Assembly (NCBI GenBank): GCA_001839685.1 | Contig: MLAK01000775.1 | Span: 1 to 64,000, forward strand | Direction: 5' to 3' | Origin: Tritrichomonas foetus | Taxonomy: Eukaryota; Parabasalia; Tritrichomonadida; Tritrichomonadidae | Length of the DNA: 64,000 nt | In this document: in pieces, positions 56,067 to 64,000 of the stretch | Numbering within the stretch: the stretch's first letter is position 1 | Layout of the letters: each line of letters opens with the position of its first letter | Position numbers and translations under genes: made by a program | Notes under the pieces: generated by a model | What the model was told of the DNA's origin: nothing | What the model saw: the letters and a program-made list of their open reading frames with translations, nothing else | Databases searched by the model: none

Positions 56067-58700
56067 ATGATTTCTCCTGATTCAAGTCACTCAGATTTTT
56101 GTTTGTTTTCGGAAAATGAACACTCAGCACGAATAGGACGACTGAAGCAAGAAAACAAAAAATTAACAATGATAAACGAAGATTTATCTTCACAATTAAA
56201 ATCGCTGAAACAACAATTCGATCACGTAATTAAAATCAATTCTAATCTCGAGGAAACGTTTGCAAAACATAATAGCACAGTTAAAGAACTTATTTCTGTT
56301 CGAGCCGAAAGAGATGATTTTGAGGAACGACTTAAAATGAGCCTCCAAACGAACGATGATTTAGTGTACAAACTACAAAGTCTCAACAATATAAATAACG
56401 AATCGAAAACGAATGAAATGATCAGGAATTTCACTGATGTTAAGAAAAGGCTCAGAGAAAAAGAAGTTCTTATCAGTGAAATCGTTCAGGCAGCTTCATC
56501 TTATTTTTCCACATTTTTTGAATCAATTGATGATGTTGTTAATCTTTTAAGAGGAAACGAAAATCCAAATGAATCTTTTCATCAGGCAGCTTCAAGTTTT
56601 GGTGGTGCTGCTTCAAGAAAATCAGCTGCTACGAATAATACTGTTCAGAGAATGCTTGATCCACAAGTAACAGAATTGCGAAAACAAATTTCTACATTAA
56701 AAAAGCATAATGATGAATTCAATGATCAATTAGCCGAAATGTCAATGACTTCTCAAGACAAACCAACTAAAACAGTTGGCCAATTATCTGATGACCCTTT
56801 TGATATTCCTGGATCTCCTCGTTCACTAATACCAAATTCCCCACGCTCACATAAAAGTAGAACTATCAATTTCAATGATGATTTAGATGATCCTAATTCT
56901 CAAATATCATCATTAAGAGAAGAAAGAGAGAAAATGCTGACCTTGATTGATAGACAAAATGATCTCACAACTAATTTAGAATCCAAACTAAGAAAAGCAA
57001 ACATTGAATTGGAAGATCTTAAAGAAAAGAATAGAAATATGAGTCGAGAAGTTCGAAAATCTTCTTCTTATTCAGATAATTATGATTCTGGTGTTCCTGA
57101 GTCTGTTTTTATGAGTCCTGAATTTCCATCTGATCTTGAAAAAATGGTTTCAGGTATTTCTAAAAACCCATCTCTCCATCTCTCTACCAAAATTAGGCAG
57201 ATAATATCAGTAATACACAATTATTACCGATCGAGGAATGAGCATATAGAAAAAGACTTGAAAGAAGCCAAAGCCAAAAATAGTAAAGTAGATTCGTTGA
57301 TAGCTTTATTGCATACACTATTCCCAAGCACAACAATTAATTATAATGCACTCCTTGAAGATGAAATTGCTAAAAATGCATTCAAAGAAACTGTGAATAG
57401 ACTGAAGGCCAAACTCGAAGAATATAAAAATGAAAAAGAGAAGCTTGAGATGCAGACAGAAAAAATACTAATTAATATTGATTCAAAATCAATTCATGAT
57501 GCAATTGGTGAGATATCCAATTTGAAATCGGAACAAAACGAATATAAAAAACTACAAATGCATGTTGCTATCCAAGAAGAAGCATTCGAAAGAAAAATAT
57601 CAGAACTAAAAGCAGAAAGATCAAACTTAGAAAAAGAAAATTCAAACTTGAAATCACAACTAGCCAATCAAAAGGAAAAGGCTAAAAATATTCAAAATGA
57701 ATGTGATAAAGAAATATTAGAAAACAAAGAAAAATGCCAAAGGGAAATAAATAGAATCAAAGATTCTAATATTGAAGAAATCAACAAAATTAAATCTTTC
57801 ACAGAAGAAAAAATGAAAAACTTTGAAGATCTTCAACGGCAAAAAATGAAACAATTTGAAGAACAAAATCTCAATAAAATCGAGATTTTAAAGGCTAAAC
57901 ACTTAAAAGATCTTGACGCAAAAGATTTAGAATATGAAGGCAAAACCAATCAAATCAACGAATTGAAGCAAGAGCTTGAAGTATTAAAAGGAGCCAATGC
58001 TCTTCAAACATCTGAACTTGAACAGTGTAAAACAATTATCAAGAAACTCAAAGGAAGAAAAGACAAACGCGATAAAGAATTGGAGCTATTAAAGAAACAA
58101 TATACTGATGATGAAAAAGAATATAAAGAAAGAATGAAAGCACAAAAAGACTCAACTCAAACAAGAATTGATCAATTAACTCAACTCCGTGCCAAAGAAG
58201 CAAAAGAGCATTCACATTTAATTTGTGAACTAAAAGCACAATTAGACAATGTAACCCGAGAAAACACAGAATTATCTAAAAAGAATACGAATATGAGTGT
58301 AATTATTCAAAAATTGGAAACCAAAATTAATGCTTTTTCCGCAGATCGTGAAAGAGAAAGAAGAGATTTCGATTCTAAATTGAAGGCTCAATCTGCAGCA
58401 GCCCATACCGAATTAGAAGGAAAAATTAATGAAATTAAAGTAAAATCTGATGAAGCTCGTCATAAACTATACCAAAATATTATAAAACAACTACAACCTC
58501 TTGCTGGTACTGGTGATAAATTTGATGAAAGCAATTTTGATTCATTTTTGTGTTGTATTCGAAGAAGAATAGAAAATATTTTATCAAGAGAAACTCGAAT
58601 TCGTAGTTTAATGTCACTTAATCAGTATGAATCCATAGAAGATGCAATAATTAAAACAATTAAAGGATCTAAAAAAATAAAAATGCGAAGAGAATTTTAA
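56067..58700 (+). CDS. Long coiled-coil protein, 877 residues
   Basis: MISPDSSHSDFCLFSENEHS head, then coiled coil from about 20 to 150. A Ser/Pro linker (about 230-275: DDPFDIPGSPRSLIPNSPRS) carries repeated S-P-R-S sites, likely phosphorylated (inference). A second long coiled coil spans about 280-790, rich in Glu/Lys with almost no Pro (KIEILKAKHLKDLDAKDLEY; ELEQCKTIIKKLKGRKDKRD). The end is basic with a conserved-looking globular part (FDSFLCCIRRRIENILSRET). Comparable to centrosomal, golgin or flagellar-rod proteins; no family recognised. Confidence 0.8.
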   Translation: MISPDSSHSDFCLFSENEHSARIGRLKQENKKLTMINEDLSSQLKSLKQQFDHVIKINSNLEETFAKHNSTVKELISVRAERDDFEERLKMSLQTNDDLVYKLQSLNNINNESKTNEMIRNFTDVKKRLREKEVLISEIVQAASSYFSTFFESIDDVVNLLRGNENPNESFHQAASSFGGAASRKSAATNNTVQRMLDPQVTELRKQISTLKKHNDEFNDQLAEMSMTSQDKPTKTVGQLSDDPFDIPGSPRSLIPNSPRSHKSRTINFNDDLDDPNSQISSLREEREKMLTLIDRQNDLTTNLESKLRKANIELEDLKEKNRNMSREVRKSSSYSDNYDSGVPESVFMSPEFPSDLEKMVSGISKNPSLHLSTKIRQIISVIHNYYRSRNEHIEKDLKEAKAKNSKVDSLIALLHTLFPSTTINYNALLEDEIAKNAFKETVNRLKAKLEEYKNEKEKLEMQTEKILINIDSKSIHDAIGEISNLKSEQNEYKKLQMHVAIQEEAFERKISELKAERSNLEKENSNLKSQLANQKEKAKNIQNECDKEILENKEKCQREINRIKDSNIEEINKIKSFTEEKMKNFEDLQRQKMKQFEEQNLNKIEILKAKHLKDLDAKDLEYEGKTNQINELKQELEVLKGANALQTSELEQCKTIIKKLKGRKDKRDKELELLKKQYTDDEKEYKERMKAQKDSTQTRIDQLTQLRAKEAKEHSHLICELKAQLDNVTRENTELSKKNTNMSVIIQKLETKINAFSADRERERRDFDSKLKAQSAAAHTELEGKINEIKVKSDEARHKLYQNIIKQLQPLAGTGDKFDESNFDSFLCCIRRRIENILSRETRIRSLMSLNQYESIEDAIIKTIKGSKKIKMRREF

Positions 58701-59075
58701 ACAAGTTTGAAGTATATAAATGAGAAAAATAGAAACAATAGATGAATTTTCTGTTGTCATTATATGAAATATCCTTTGATAATATCCGATTCTCAGAGAC
58801 AATGAATGAAAAAATTGAATATATTCAATTTTTTTCTAAATAGAATAACATTCACACAACAAAATTGTGAAGATCATTGCAAGTAATATGAATTAGCTTT
58901 TATCATTGCTATTTTATCTTCCCTACTTATGTTCTATTCATAAATTATTTGTTAACTCGATTAACTATTATTATCTGATTATATTCTTTCGTATCTTATC
59001 TTATTTGTATTTCTGAGAACTCAACTATCCATTAATTAGTTTTGAATACAGGTGATAATATTAGTATAATTATAT
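58701..59075. other. Intergenic spacer
   Basis: AT-rich with no supportable feature; converging ends on both sides. Confidence 0.4.
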
Positions 59076-59358
59076 TTATTTTTTCCAATGATAGGCTTGA
59101 TGTGGGTAGTTTTTTATTATATCTTCAATATGCTTGCTAATTTTCATAAAAAGACACATATGATTTTGTAATTTTTCGGAACAAGATTTACCAAATTCTT
59201 CCAGAATCATATTGGCAGTGTATTCTGTTCCAATGAACTTGAGGAAATAAAATTCAATTGATATATATTAAAAAGTCACACCCACGCATTTTTTTACATG
59301 AATCAAAATGGTGGATGCATTGTCGAATTATTCGTAAACCGACTTTATCAAAACCAAA
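59076..59358 (-). pseudogene. Decayed coding fragment (two overlapping frames)
   Basis: Minus strand. Frame 1 (59358-59254, no ATG) reads FGFDKVGLRIIRQCIHHFDS and on to DFLIYIN then TGA. Frame 2 (59267-59076) reads EFYFLKFIGTEYTANMILEE, then FGKSCSEKLQNHMCLFMKIS and KHIEDIIKNYPHQAYHWKK with TAA. The frames meet with a one-step shift, as expected from a frameshift in a former gene. No family identified. Confidence 0.45.
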
Positions 59359-59611
59359 TCATACATAAAAGGCATTTCAATCATAATGCCAGTTTTTGAA
59401 ATAATATTGAAATGTAAGGTGAGATGGTTTGTGAAGGGTAAATAATAATAGATTTCGAATAAAATCAGCTCAAAGCCTTTCCCCTAATATTGGTTGAAAT
59501 AGTCTGTATAATAAATACTTTCATCGAAAAGGAGAAGAATAATAAGAATATGGATAATATAAAGAATGAATCTAAAATCAGAGTAACTAATGATTATATC
59601 TATCTAAAGCT

Positions 59612-59872
59612 TTACTGCAAAGCATCAAATTCGAAAATAGAATCAAATGTAACAACTTCTTCCGCAATCTCATTTAAGAATCGAAAACAATCTTCTTGAA
59701 TAAACAATTCTTTATCATTTAAAATGTTAAATAATAAATTATTCTGTTTGTCATCTTCAATTTTAAAGTGCTTAGAAACGCAATAATTCCATCTATTCTT
59801 TATGCTATTTGTTTTTCTCTCATGGAAAAACTGAGTTAAAAATGTCCTTTTTGGACCATATGATTTATATTT
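59612..59872 (-). pseudogene. Decayed coding fragment without start codon
   Basis: 87 codons on the minus strand bounded by TGA (59875-59873) and TAA (59614-59612). Reads KYKSYGPKRTFLTQFFHERK, RWNYCVSKHFKIEDDKQNNL, ELFIQEDCFRFLNEIAEEVV. Strongly protein-like, with no ATG; the same frame continues above the TGA (ILDRSLN). Possibly the upstream part of the same dead gene as the fragment at 59076-59358. Confidence 0.45.
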
Positions 59873-59960
59873 TCAATTTAATGATCTATCTAAGATTAAT
59901 TTTTATTTAAAATGTTTGTGATGAACTTAGAATTTTTAAAAGTTTTACTCGTATAATTAA

Positions 59961-60119
59961 ATTCAAAGCAGTATTTGTGAAGCAGCTATGAATAATATGA
60001 GACGATTTGGCTCAAGAAGATTACAATATATGATGAAATGGTTAGGAGAAAGTTTTAGAGATCAAAGAAGTTCCTTAAACAAAATAATGATGAAGAAAAA
60101 ACCCTTTTCAGAAGGTTAA
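59961..60119 (+). pseudogene. Coding-like fragment, possible 43-codon ORF
   Basis: Frame from 59961 reads IQSSICEAAMNNMRRFGSRR, then LQYMMKWLGESFRDQRSSLN and ends KKPFSEG with TAA 60117-60119. An ATG exists at 59988. The Met/Arg-rich amphipathic makeup is unlike spacer, but nothing identifies it. Either a very small gene or a remnant. Confidence 0.3.
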
Positions 60120-60340
60120 TATGGAATTTCTCCCGAGAATGAACATTTAATTAATCAAAATTGATAATGTGATGAGGAGTCTTTGAATGTTAAAATATAC
60201 TTCAATATATTGAATCTAATGTTTAAATATAAAAAAGAGATACTTAATATGAATATATCTTTTTATTCAATCTCAACATTTAGATAAGGTCAAATCTCAT
60301 ATCAATTTGATCTTTAACATTTAAATTGATATATATATCT

Positions 60341-60347
60341 ACTTTTT
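60341..60347 (-). promoter_or_regulatory. ACTTTTT element before sugar transporter
   Basis: TACTTTTTTTG ends 2 nt before the ATG at 60352; core match only, with T in the flanking position. Confidence 0.25.
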
Positions 60348-60351
60348 TTGA

Positions 60352-61779
60352 ATGCAAATATGTAATAAAACTACATTATATGCATTAGTTTTAATGTGTG
60401 GGTCTGTTGTATTTGGTGCAACAATTTCATATTCATCAGCAACAATCCAATATATCAAAATCGAATTTGGACCTCTCTCTTTATTTGAAGTTGCTGCATT
60501 TCAGTCAATACCATCAATGGTTGCCATATTTTCACCTTTTCTTTTTAACTACTTTCTGACACATTATCGACGTAAAGTTGTTTCCAGTTTTCTTGGACTA
60601 ATTGGTGCTATTTTCTGGGGACTTCTTCTTTTAATGAACAAAAATTATTTTTGGCTTGCTATTTTGATTCGTGGGCTTCATGGAATAATTCTTGCTGGTG
60701 TTTCACTCATATGTCCAATGTACATCATAGAATTATCTCCTGATGACTCACATGGATTTTTTGGAACACTTAACACCATCGCTATATCGATCGGTCATGT
60801 TATTTATAATCTTCTTGGTGTAACTCACAACTGGAAATACCCAATATATATGACGATTGGATTTCTTTTAATATATGGTTCATTTATTTGGTTGATTCCT
60901 GACTCGCCATCGGATATCAAAATTCAACAACATAATCAAAAGCTGAAATTGCCAGTTAAAGATAATAAAAAAGAGCAAACCAATCAATTAAATGTTGTCA
61001 ATAAAAATGCTGAAGAATCTCAAGAAGAATTGAATAATCTTTACGATGATGATAATATCGACAGCAAAATTCGAGCTATTAATAAACATGATCAAAATAA
61101 TGTGAAAGAATTAAATTTAAGGGCTGAATCAATTTTTCAAAGAAAATTCTTGAAACCAATATTATTATCAATCGGAATGATGTGTTTTCTTCAGCTATCT
61201 GGTATTGGTGCAATCATTACTAATGTTGCTCCGCTAATGAGTGAAGCAGGCTTATCCTTTGATCCTGGATTTCAAGCTGCAATTGCAACATCAGCACAAC
61301 TATTTGCATGTCTCGCCAGCAGCTTAATAATGGATCGTTTTGGACGACGGAAAATGTGGATTTTTTCATCGTTTGGGTCTGCTGCTTCACTTCTTGTCTA
61401 TGCACTGAATATTAAATTAGATTGGTCAAAGTGGCTTCCAATGGCATCACTTTTTTCCTATCTTTTGTTTTTTGGATTAGGGATGGCATCTTTACCTTGG
61501 TTTTTGGTGCCCGAAATGTTTCCTGATTCTGTGAGGTCTGTTGGAATGACAATTGCAACAGCTGACAATTGGTTGAGTGCATCAATTGCAACATTTTTGT
61601 TTCCATACATCAAAAAATGGCTGGGACAATTTGGACTAATGCTTATTTTGATGGGTATTTGCACCCTTTGCGGAATTTTTGGAATTGCCTTTGTGAAAGA
61701 TTCAATCATTTGGAAAGAGGAAAATGAACCAAATATTGAAGCAAATCTTATAAATGATCAGGATGCGCTAGATATATGA
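60352..61779 (+). CDS. MFS sugar-porter transporter (SLC2/HXT-like)
   Basis: 475 residues, twelve transmembrane segments with a polar loop (about 188-260) between halves. Family signatures: R-G-L-H-G at the end of TM4, PMYIIELSPDDSHGFFGTLN (PETS/E-x-x-P-x-x-x-R-G block after TM4, with Arg replaced by His-Gly), MDRFGRRKMW (loop 8-9 motif D-R-x-G-R-R), and WFLVPEMFPDSVRSVGMTIA (the PAEIFP-x-x-x-R block). Imports hexoses across the plasma membrane or an internal membrane. The QLSGIGAIITNVAPLMSEAG stretch is the QQxSGI-x-x-x-x-Y region with the Tyr lost, so substrate cannot be stated. Confidence 0.88.
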   Translation: MQICNKTTLYALVLMCGSVVFGATISYSSATIQYIKIEFGPLSLFEVAAFQSIPSMVAIFSPFLFNYFLTHYRRKVVSSFLGLIGAIFWGLLLLMNKNYFWLAILIRGLHGIILAGVSLICPMYIIELSPDDSHGFFGTLNTIAISIGHVIYNLLGVTHNWKYPIYMTIGFLLIYGSFIWLIPDSPSDIKIQQHNQKLKLPVKDNKKEQTNQLNVVNKNAEESQEELNNLYDDDNIDSKIRAINKHDQNNVKELNLRAESIFQRKFLKPILLSIGMMCFLQLSGIGAIITNVAPLMSEAGLSFDPGFQAAIATSAQLFACLASSLIMDRFGRRKMWIFSSFGSAASLLVYALNIKLDWSKWLPMASLFSYLLFFGLGMASLPWFLVPEMFPDSVRSVGMTIATADNWLSASIATFLFPYIKKWLGQFGLMLILMGICTLCGIFGIAFVKDSIIWKEENEPNIEANLINDQDALDI

Positions 61780-62108
61780 TTGTTAAATATATATTATATA
61801 TTAGAATAATGCAATTATTAATAGCTTTTTCTGTGGCAATATTTTTAATTTTTTGATTTTTAGTGCGTGATTTTTTTTCCCTACTAAATTTGGAAAATGT
61901 ACATGTATTTGTCTTGATAAGTAATGAATCATTTTAAAAAAAGAGTGAAGAAAGTAATCGACAGAAAAAAAATATGTATGGGAATCTTTTTTTTTATCAA
62001 GTGGATAAATCGAAGTTACTGATATAGAAAATATAAAATGATCAATAGAATATTGTTTGGGTTATGAAGAATCCGAAATAATTATTAAAAAAAAAACATT
62101 GAAATAAT

Positions 62109-62146
<38 letters not shown>

Positions 62147-62189
62147 AGTGAAAGAAAATTAGATGATGTTTTGGGAAATATTATGTTTA
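61780..62189. other. Convergent intergenic with 35-A homopolymer
   Basis: A run of 35 A at 62110-62144, 45 nt past the end of the E2F-like gene (on its 3' side). No gene. Confidence 0.5.
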
Positions 62190-62990
62190 TTACAATACCG
62201 GATTAATCATTGGATGAAATGGTGTTTTCAATAATGGATCTAAATTAGTCATGAATTTCGGTTTGATTGACATAGCGAGTAGACGTGACTCTATATCCAC
62301 TTTCTTTTCTTCGAATATTCCGTGGTATTCCTTTCTGCGCGCTTCGTAGTCTATTTGTTGCACATCTTTGTCATTGTTCAGCAAAGACATAATTGAGCAT
62401 GCATTAATGACGCTTTGCTGCTGATTTTGTTGATAAGAATACTTTTTGAGTGGGAATTTCAGTTTAATTTCAGCTACAGTTGAAGTTTTTGAAATGATTC
62501 CAACTATTTCAAGACTTGAGGCGACAGTATAGAGTTTTCTCAGCATGGTCTTGTATTTTGTTTTGCCTTGTGAGAAGAGTTTGCCAACCTGTCTTAAGTC
62601 GAGGCTGTCTTCATTTAAATAGAAAAATAATTTCACCACTGATAATGCAATATTTTGAAGGGATGAATTGAAAGAACAATCGAAGATATGCATGAGACTA
62701 TATTTTGCTTTTGCTTGTTGTTCAACTTGCGCTTGAATTTTTGGCATTTCATCTTTATATTTTTCCAAGCCGTGCCATCGAAATGAGTCAGGGGTTGCCT
62801 TACTGCAGATTCCAAAAACAGATCCTATTGATAAGAAGTCGTAGAGACCTCGGCGCTTTGCTTTATGTTTATCACAGACTGTGTTCATATTTAAAAGGTT
62901 GTCACCCTCGCATTCAATTGAAGTGATGATCGACTTGAGAAGAGCAGTGTCATTAAGAGGCGATTTGATTGGCTCAGTAGGAAAGATCAT
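62190..62990 (-). CDS. E2F-like protein with two degenerate winged-helix domains
   Basis: 266 residues from ATG 62990; the frame extends upstream only from a TTG. First winged helix about 18-72: KRRGLYDFLSIGSVFGICSK, then ATPDSFRWHGL, close to E2F/DP helix 3 (R-R-x-Y-D-x-x-N-V-L-E-x-x-G-L-I, then W-x-G). Second about 110-180: KYKTMLRKLYTVASSLEIVG, then IISKTS, again like the RRLYDIANVL motif but with R-R-x-Y-D reduced to R-K-L-Y-T. Two tandem domains without a dimerisation coil recall atypical E2F7/8. The remainder is not conserved. Cell-cycle regulation is inferred from family only. Confidence 0.5.
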   Translation of the reverse strand: MIFPTEPIKSPLNDTALLKSIITSIECEGDNLLNMNTVCDKHKAKRRGLYDFLSIGSVFGICSKATPDSFRWHGLEKYKDEMPKIQAQVEQQAKAKYSLMHIFDCSFNSSLQNIALSVVKLFFYLNEDSLDLRQVGKLFSQGKTKYKTMLRKLYTVASSLEIVGIISKTSTVAEIKLKFPLKKYSYQQNQQQSVINACSIMSLLNNDKDVQQIDYEARRKEYHGIFEEKKVDIESRLLAMSIKPKFMTNLDPLLKTPFHPMINPVL

Positions 62991-63670
62991 CGACTGAGAG
63001 AAATGGCTCAATGCTTTGAGAAAAATGCTTAATTTTCACTGAAAAACCTTTTGGAGTTTTATTTGAAATTTTAAATAATCCATGAAATGTTCACTTCAAA
63101 TTCAAAGAGTTTTTACATATTTTATGAGGGATTGACTATATTTGAATATATTTCTATTGATTTAATCTGATTCCATTTTAATTAGAAAATAATCAGAAAT
63201 TGAAATGTATTGTTCATTTTCGTGATTTTTTTTTCAATGTTAAATTTTAATCATTCATTCAAAATACAATAACCAGTCAATTTTTCGATTGATTTCATTA
63301 TTAATATATCAATCATTTTGAAAATTTAAGAATATCGTGAAAAAGCTATGGGGAATTAAGAAAATGTTGTGATGAATTGATCAGGATTCCATGAAGTTTT
63401 CTAAAAAAATAAAAAGGGGTTTATCACAAACTCAATAGTGGTTAACTTAAATATTGATCATATTCTCTAATTTATAAAATTACAAGAAAATGCATGAGTA
63501 AAGGAAAAAAAAATCTATTTGAATACAAATGTAAAAGTTAATTATAAAGTTGAATATATTGAATAAATAATATAAATTATGAAAACAGATCGTAAACTAC
63601 TGAAATATCATCTGTAATTTTTCACAATTTTCCGAAAGGCGCTTTATATCTTTATTAAATTTTGGGTAAC
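62991..63670. other. Intergenic spacer
   Basis: AT-rich. No feature I can support. Confidence 0.45.
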
Positions 63671-63999
63671 TTACAAAACATCATCGTTCGCGCTTTCAAA
63701 TCCTTTATCACCATTGAAATCGTTTCCAAAAATAAACTGGTGTTTTTAATAAAGCAATCATCTCATATTCAAGAATGATTAATTATATTTTTCAAATCGT
63801 AGATGTATTCGAATTTTATTATTTTTTCAATATTTTTATATTTATTGAAAATTTATATATTTATTGAAATTTTTCAATAATTAAGATGTATACAAACCAA
63901 ATAGTCTTAACGTACGAAATCACTNAAATGATCCTTATCATCAGTNTTACTTAATNCCATCAGNNAAAAATCAAAACCCAAATAGCTAAAAGAATGACA
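63671..63999 (-). CDS. 3' end of an unidentified gene with a probable 179-nt intron; truncated at the window edge
   Basis: Minus strand. Exon A (63999-63916, 28 codons, several ambiguous bases) reads CHSFSYLGFDF-x-LM and ends TDDKDH-x-SDF. Immediately after comes GTACGT (63915-63910). A CACCAG (63742-63737) precedes exon B (63736-63671), FIFGNDFNGDKGFESANDDVL and TAA. Both joints fall between codons, so the frame is maintained. GTAYGT is the known trichomonad 5' splice signal; the 3' end TTAAAAACACCAG is only loosely like ACTAACACACAG. Without splicing the protein would end two codons later (V-R-stop). Protein family not recognised. Confidence 0.5.
63737..63915 (-). other. Putative spliceosomal intron (GTACGT...CACCAG)
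   Basis: 179 nt, phase 0. The 5' end GTACGTTAAG and the 3' end AACACCAG are seen directly; splicing is inferred from the two coding-like flanks. Confidence 0.5.
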
Positions 64000-64000
64000 G

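Noticed and set aside
1..64000. tRNA, rRNA, snRNA genes and CRISPR arrays
   Set aside because: I looked for T-loop GTTCGA-type boxes, rRNA-like GC-rich blocks and regularly spaced repeats and found none convincing; short divergent RNAs could be missed by eye.

Overview
The window is 64 kb of AT-rich, gene-dense, almost intron-free nuclear DNA from a flagellated protist. My inference is a parabasalid (trichomonad), with a Tritrichomonas-like genome first choice. The grounds are long intronless genes, TAA/TAG/TGA all acting as stops, very short leaders, start-proximal TCATTTT motifs like the trichomonad initiator, flagellar proteins beside many coiled-coil proteins, and assembly gaps that sit inside tandem repeats. 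No bacterial operon, rRNA, tRNA or CRISPR was seen. The species cannot be proven from the sequence alone.

Layout. 1-110: 3' end of a truncated reading frame. 641-13513: one uninterrupted cytoplasmic dynein-1 heavy chain gene. 13.9-18 kb: BRF1 (TFIIIB), a coiled-coil protein, and RPF2 (60S ribosome assembly). 18.5-20.1 kb: an ankyrin protein broken by four T-rich insertions, divergent from a PIERCE-like ciliary microtubule protein. 20.5-24.3 kb: an Asn/Thr/Ser-repeat protein with a 55-N gap, then a coiled-coil protein. 24.8-31.4 kb (all minus strand): Sel1-repeat pseudokinase, exostosin-like glycosyltransferase, SMP-domain lipid-transfer protein, long-chain acyl-CoA synthetase. 31.5-32.4 kb: 18-bp tandem repeat with an 850-N gap. 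32.6-36.7 kb (minus): alpha-SNAP, a secreted thioredoxin-like protein, and an unrecognised 573-aa protein. 37-39.3 kb: kexin-family protein with a destroyed active site. 39.6-43.6 kb: HEAT-repeat/importin-like and PMT-like membrane proteins. 43.7-44 kb: 17-bp tandem repeat with a gap. 44.4-52.5 kb: Gln-rich protein, LCAT-family lipase, coiled coil, RING membrane E3, homeodomain-like plus WD40 protein, ubiquitin-like membrane protein. 52.5-60 kb: hairpin repeats, coiled coils, a SCAMP, and decayed coding fragments. 60.3-64 kb: sugar transporter, E2F-like protein, and the 3' end of a probably spliced gene at the right edge.

How the genes relate. They are housekeeping genes, not a cluster. Recurring themes are the secretory pathway (alpha-SNAP, SCAMP, thioredoxin-like, exostosin, PMT-like, kexin-like), lipids (SMP protein, ACSL, LCAT-like), Pol III and ribosome production (BRF1, RPF2), and microtubules (dynein, PIERCE-like).

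Most notable: (i) four insertions in one ankyrin gene, all starting GTTTTT and lacking known trichomonad splice signals; (ii) an AAAAAGT[T/G] element within about 60 nt of roughly half of all start codons; (iii) a dynein whose AAA3 and AAA4 ATP sites both look dead; (iv) a kexin relative without catalytic Ser, oxyanion Asn or propeptide; (v) a repeated hairpin element at 45.1 and 52.8 kb.
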